From: Nymphalis io
Taxonomy: Eukaryota; Arthropoda; Insecta; Lepidoptera; Nymphalidae
NCBI RefSeq assembly: GCF_905147045.1
Contig: NC_065896.1
Location: 8,705,001-8,769,000 of the forward strand
Direction of reading: 5' to 3'
DNA length: 64,000 nucleotides
Under the pieces are notes generated by a model. It was not told where the DNA came from and did no database searches. It saw nothing but the letters and a program-made list of their open reading frames with translations. Position 1 is the stretch's first letter. Every line of letters begins with the position of its first letter. This document shows positions 61,489-64,000 of the stretch, piece by piece. Position numbers and translations under genes: made by a program.

Positions 61489-64000
61489 GAGCTAATATTT
61501 AAATATTTAGCGAAAGAATAAAATAAAACCATTACATAATAAGGAAATGTGATCAAAGGCGTCGTGCGCAGTGTCATGGAACGTCGTCCAGTCATTTAAA
61601 GACGGTTCCTCTTTATGTTTATCAAGTCAAATTAATCGCAAAATAATTCTTGGAAACAGTGACAGAGATTCCCATCGAATTATGCTAACTAAGGTGAGAC
61701 TTTTTTCCGCATTTTTTCTACAAATTTCCGTTCGCTACGCTCACTGAGCCACATGGACTCGACCTATTAATTGCTCAGTTAATTAATACATTACGGTGGT
61801 TATAAATCTAAGAATCATGCGTATTATTTGGGAATGTCATGAATTAATTTTAAGCTGTTTTAAGCTGTAATTAAAGTAAAATAAAATGAACAGGTCAACA
61901 GTTTCAATTTAAATAAATACAAGAACTTTCTACATTATTATGTATAATTATAGTTTACAGAATTTGTGTAAGATTTTATCAAATCAACTTAAAATAGATA
62001 TATTTTTCGGTTTTAAATGTGAAATCGTCATACCTGATCAATATACACAAATTGAGTGGTGATGTTTCGAAAGTTCATATCACAAAGTTAATTACATAAA
62101 GTTACAGATTTAATTATTAATATACACTTATGTACATATACAAGCAAATTGTGTGAATTTAAATAAATTCTAAATACGTAAACATTGTTTTAAATGCTAC
62201 TTGCATTTACACACAAATAAATCTATTAAATCTTTACTTCATGAAAAAATTCTAAAAGATAAATCAAGCTCAACCAATCATTCAACCTCTTAATTCCCAT
62301 GACAACAGATACGTCGAAAACACCCTTATGTTGTTTCTCAGTTTCCCATATAGTTAGAAAAATAGTATTTGTTGGGAGCGGCAAACTGTCAGCGCAAACA
62401 ACTCTTGGTCAAATCTTTTAAGTAGGCAGCATGTCAATATTTTTGTTAATAATTTACTATGCGCTTATTCCCACGATCCGTAATGGAGAAGGCTCGGTTA
62501 CAGATCACACCCCGGGTAGAACTCACTTTGTTTGAACAGTGGTAGTTCAAAGTTCAGCGTCGAAAGCATTCTGGCGCTTGTTAGCCACGACTTAGAGTTA
62601 GAGGTCTCTTTCCGTAATAATGAAAACGCTTTCACTGGATTAATATTTGACTGGATTACCGATATTTATCTTCTCATAAATATTGTCATTAAGAACCATT
62701 TACATACATATTATGTGGATATGTTGGATTAAGAATTGTTTTTTTTTTATTTCCAAAACGTTGCAGATTTTTTTACGAATGTCTACTGGACACGTTCAAC
62801 AAATATATAAAAAAAAAATCTTATTAAAAATAATTAATGTATGTGTAACATAAAAAATCTCATATTCATTCACAATAGAAGACGAAAACAAAAGACAATT
62901 AAAACTTGATGCAAAAACACAATACAATGATGAATCGCGAAGAATAAAACAGTAATTCGATTATTGCAATAGTAATCATATATTGCAACACTTAAAGAGT
63001 TGTTTTTGTAGACAAAATATCCCTATTACGTTAATTTTGTACAAGCTCGTTAGATTTAAACTTTCAACGAAAAACACCAAAACAAAACATAAACTAATTA
63101 AAGAATGTTACTAAATCAAGTTTTGTGTGAACAAAAGTCAACTACTTATTATTATCGTTAAAATCCAAGAAGCTTTACCTTCGTGGCACAAAAAACAAAA
63201 GATCAAATTGAAACCAATAAAGGATCGCTTATATCTGTAGTTCATCAGAAGTGTGGCGCGGGTGCGAAGTAGCCGGCGCCGACAGGGTCGCGAGGTGCAA
63301 ATTGCAAACACCCACCAAAGTCTTCGGACGAGATTCCCACGGTAACGTAATGTAACAATACTTACGCCGTGCGCACGGAATTTCTACTTAGTTTCTACAT
63401 AATTATGAGAGATAATTATTATAAAGATATCAAGATTTTCTCGAGTGTTAACTGTCTTTGAGTCCGATATAAGAGTTACGATTGCGTCCATTAATGCAGA
63501 TAAGATTTCTCTGTCAGAAAAGATTTCTGATTTAAAAGTCTCTTGCTCCATATTTGTGAAGGCGTGAGTACGTTGGAGTGTGCACTTAAGCGAAAAGGCT
63601 CTATCTGTTATTCATGTGAAACAAGACGCTTTGAAATCATCCTACGTTTGTTAAGTTTTTAGTATGTTTTAATTGTTTTTCAAAGGAAGGCTATTTCGTG
63701 AATAGCATAAAAAATAATTTATTAAATGAGTATTACTTTTGCCAATTTATCAAATTGATGTGTAAAAAGTAAGTAACGTATACTCTTTATATACTTTAAA
63801 AATTAGGTATATATTAGTACACATTGTTAAAAAAAATTATAGTCCATCGTTGCAGCTCAAATCCAATTCCTATAGAGTTGCGTCTGGTACAAGGACCACC
63901 TGACTGTTATAATTGCCTACTTTGCCTAGCCATTGCTATTTCAGCCGTTAACCTTTTAAGCGCGTTGTTAACAAGATTGTCATTCAAAACACTTCGTTTC
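61489..64000. other. Non-coding stretch at the right edge
   Basis: No rhomboid core exon or other gene found. A G+C-rich patch at 63250-63320 has no sustained frame. May remain intronic to the rhomboid gene. Confidence 0.4.

Overview
This window looks like nuclear DNA from a moth or butterfly. It is AT-rich with long introns, GT-AG spliced genes, and repeats that I recognise from memory as typical of Lepidoptera: tRNA-headed SINE-like copies, short poly-A-tailed retroposon tails and an RTE-type LINE with a TGATGA tail. No database search was possible, so the order is inferred. None of the genes is bacterial or viral, and there are no operons, CRISPR arrays or rRNA genes.

Layout, left to right. 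(1) 1-16410: the 5' part of a minus-strand cytohesin-type Arf-GEF gene (steppke family). The start exon and the coiled-coil exon lie at 16410-16119. Two other ATG-containing, donor-flanked minus-strand segments (12248-12150 and 11852-11643) may be alternative first exons; all three end in phase 0. The Sec7 and PH exons were not found and probably lie beyond position 1. (2) 16411-19186: a divergent promoter region. (3) 19187-27001: a complete plus-strand SAGA deubiquitinase gene (nonstop/USP22), seven coding exons, 486 codons plus stop. Its last intron holds a dead RTE retrotransposon, and an earlier intron holds a SINE. (4) 27132-31432: intergenic DNA with repeats. (5) 36384-31433, minus strand: a SPATA20 gene (thioredoxin-fold DUF255 plus glycoside-hydrolase-like repeats), with five well supported coding exons and a possible separate presequence exon. 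(6) About 37650 to beyond 42334, plus strand: the 5' part of a rhomboid-family intramembrane protease with an N-terminal EF-hand (rho-4/RHBDL type). Its membrane core was not found in the window. (7) 42335-64000: no convincing coding exon, probably a long intron or intergenic DNA. It contains SINE copies, a nested repeat pair, a diverged duplicated block with clustered TGATTGAAT/CAATCAAT motifs, and a perfect 32-bp inverted repeat.

The genes do not form a pathway. nonstop removes ubiquitin from histone H2B in SAGA, cytohesin activates Arf GTPases at membranes, SPATA20 is a probable mitochondrial or redox protein, and the rhomboid would cleave membrane-tethered substrates such as EGF-type ligands. 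I did not find a clearly new biological system. The most useful observations are the real nonstop C-terminus hidden behind the RTE insertion, the phase-0 alternative exon set for cytohesin, two one-base frame conflicts at 5' exon joins (SPATA20 and rhomboid), and the duplicated non-coding block at 58.2-59.0 kb.
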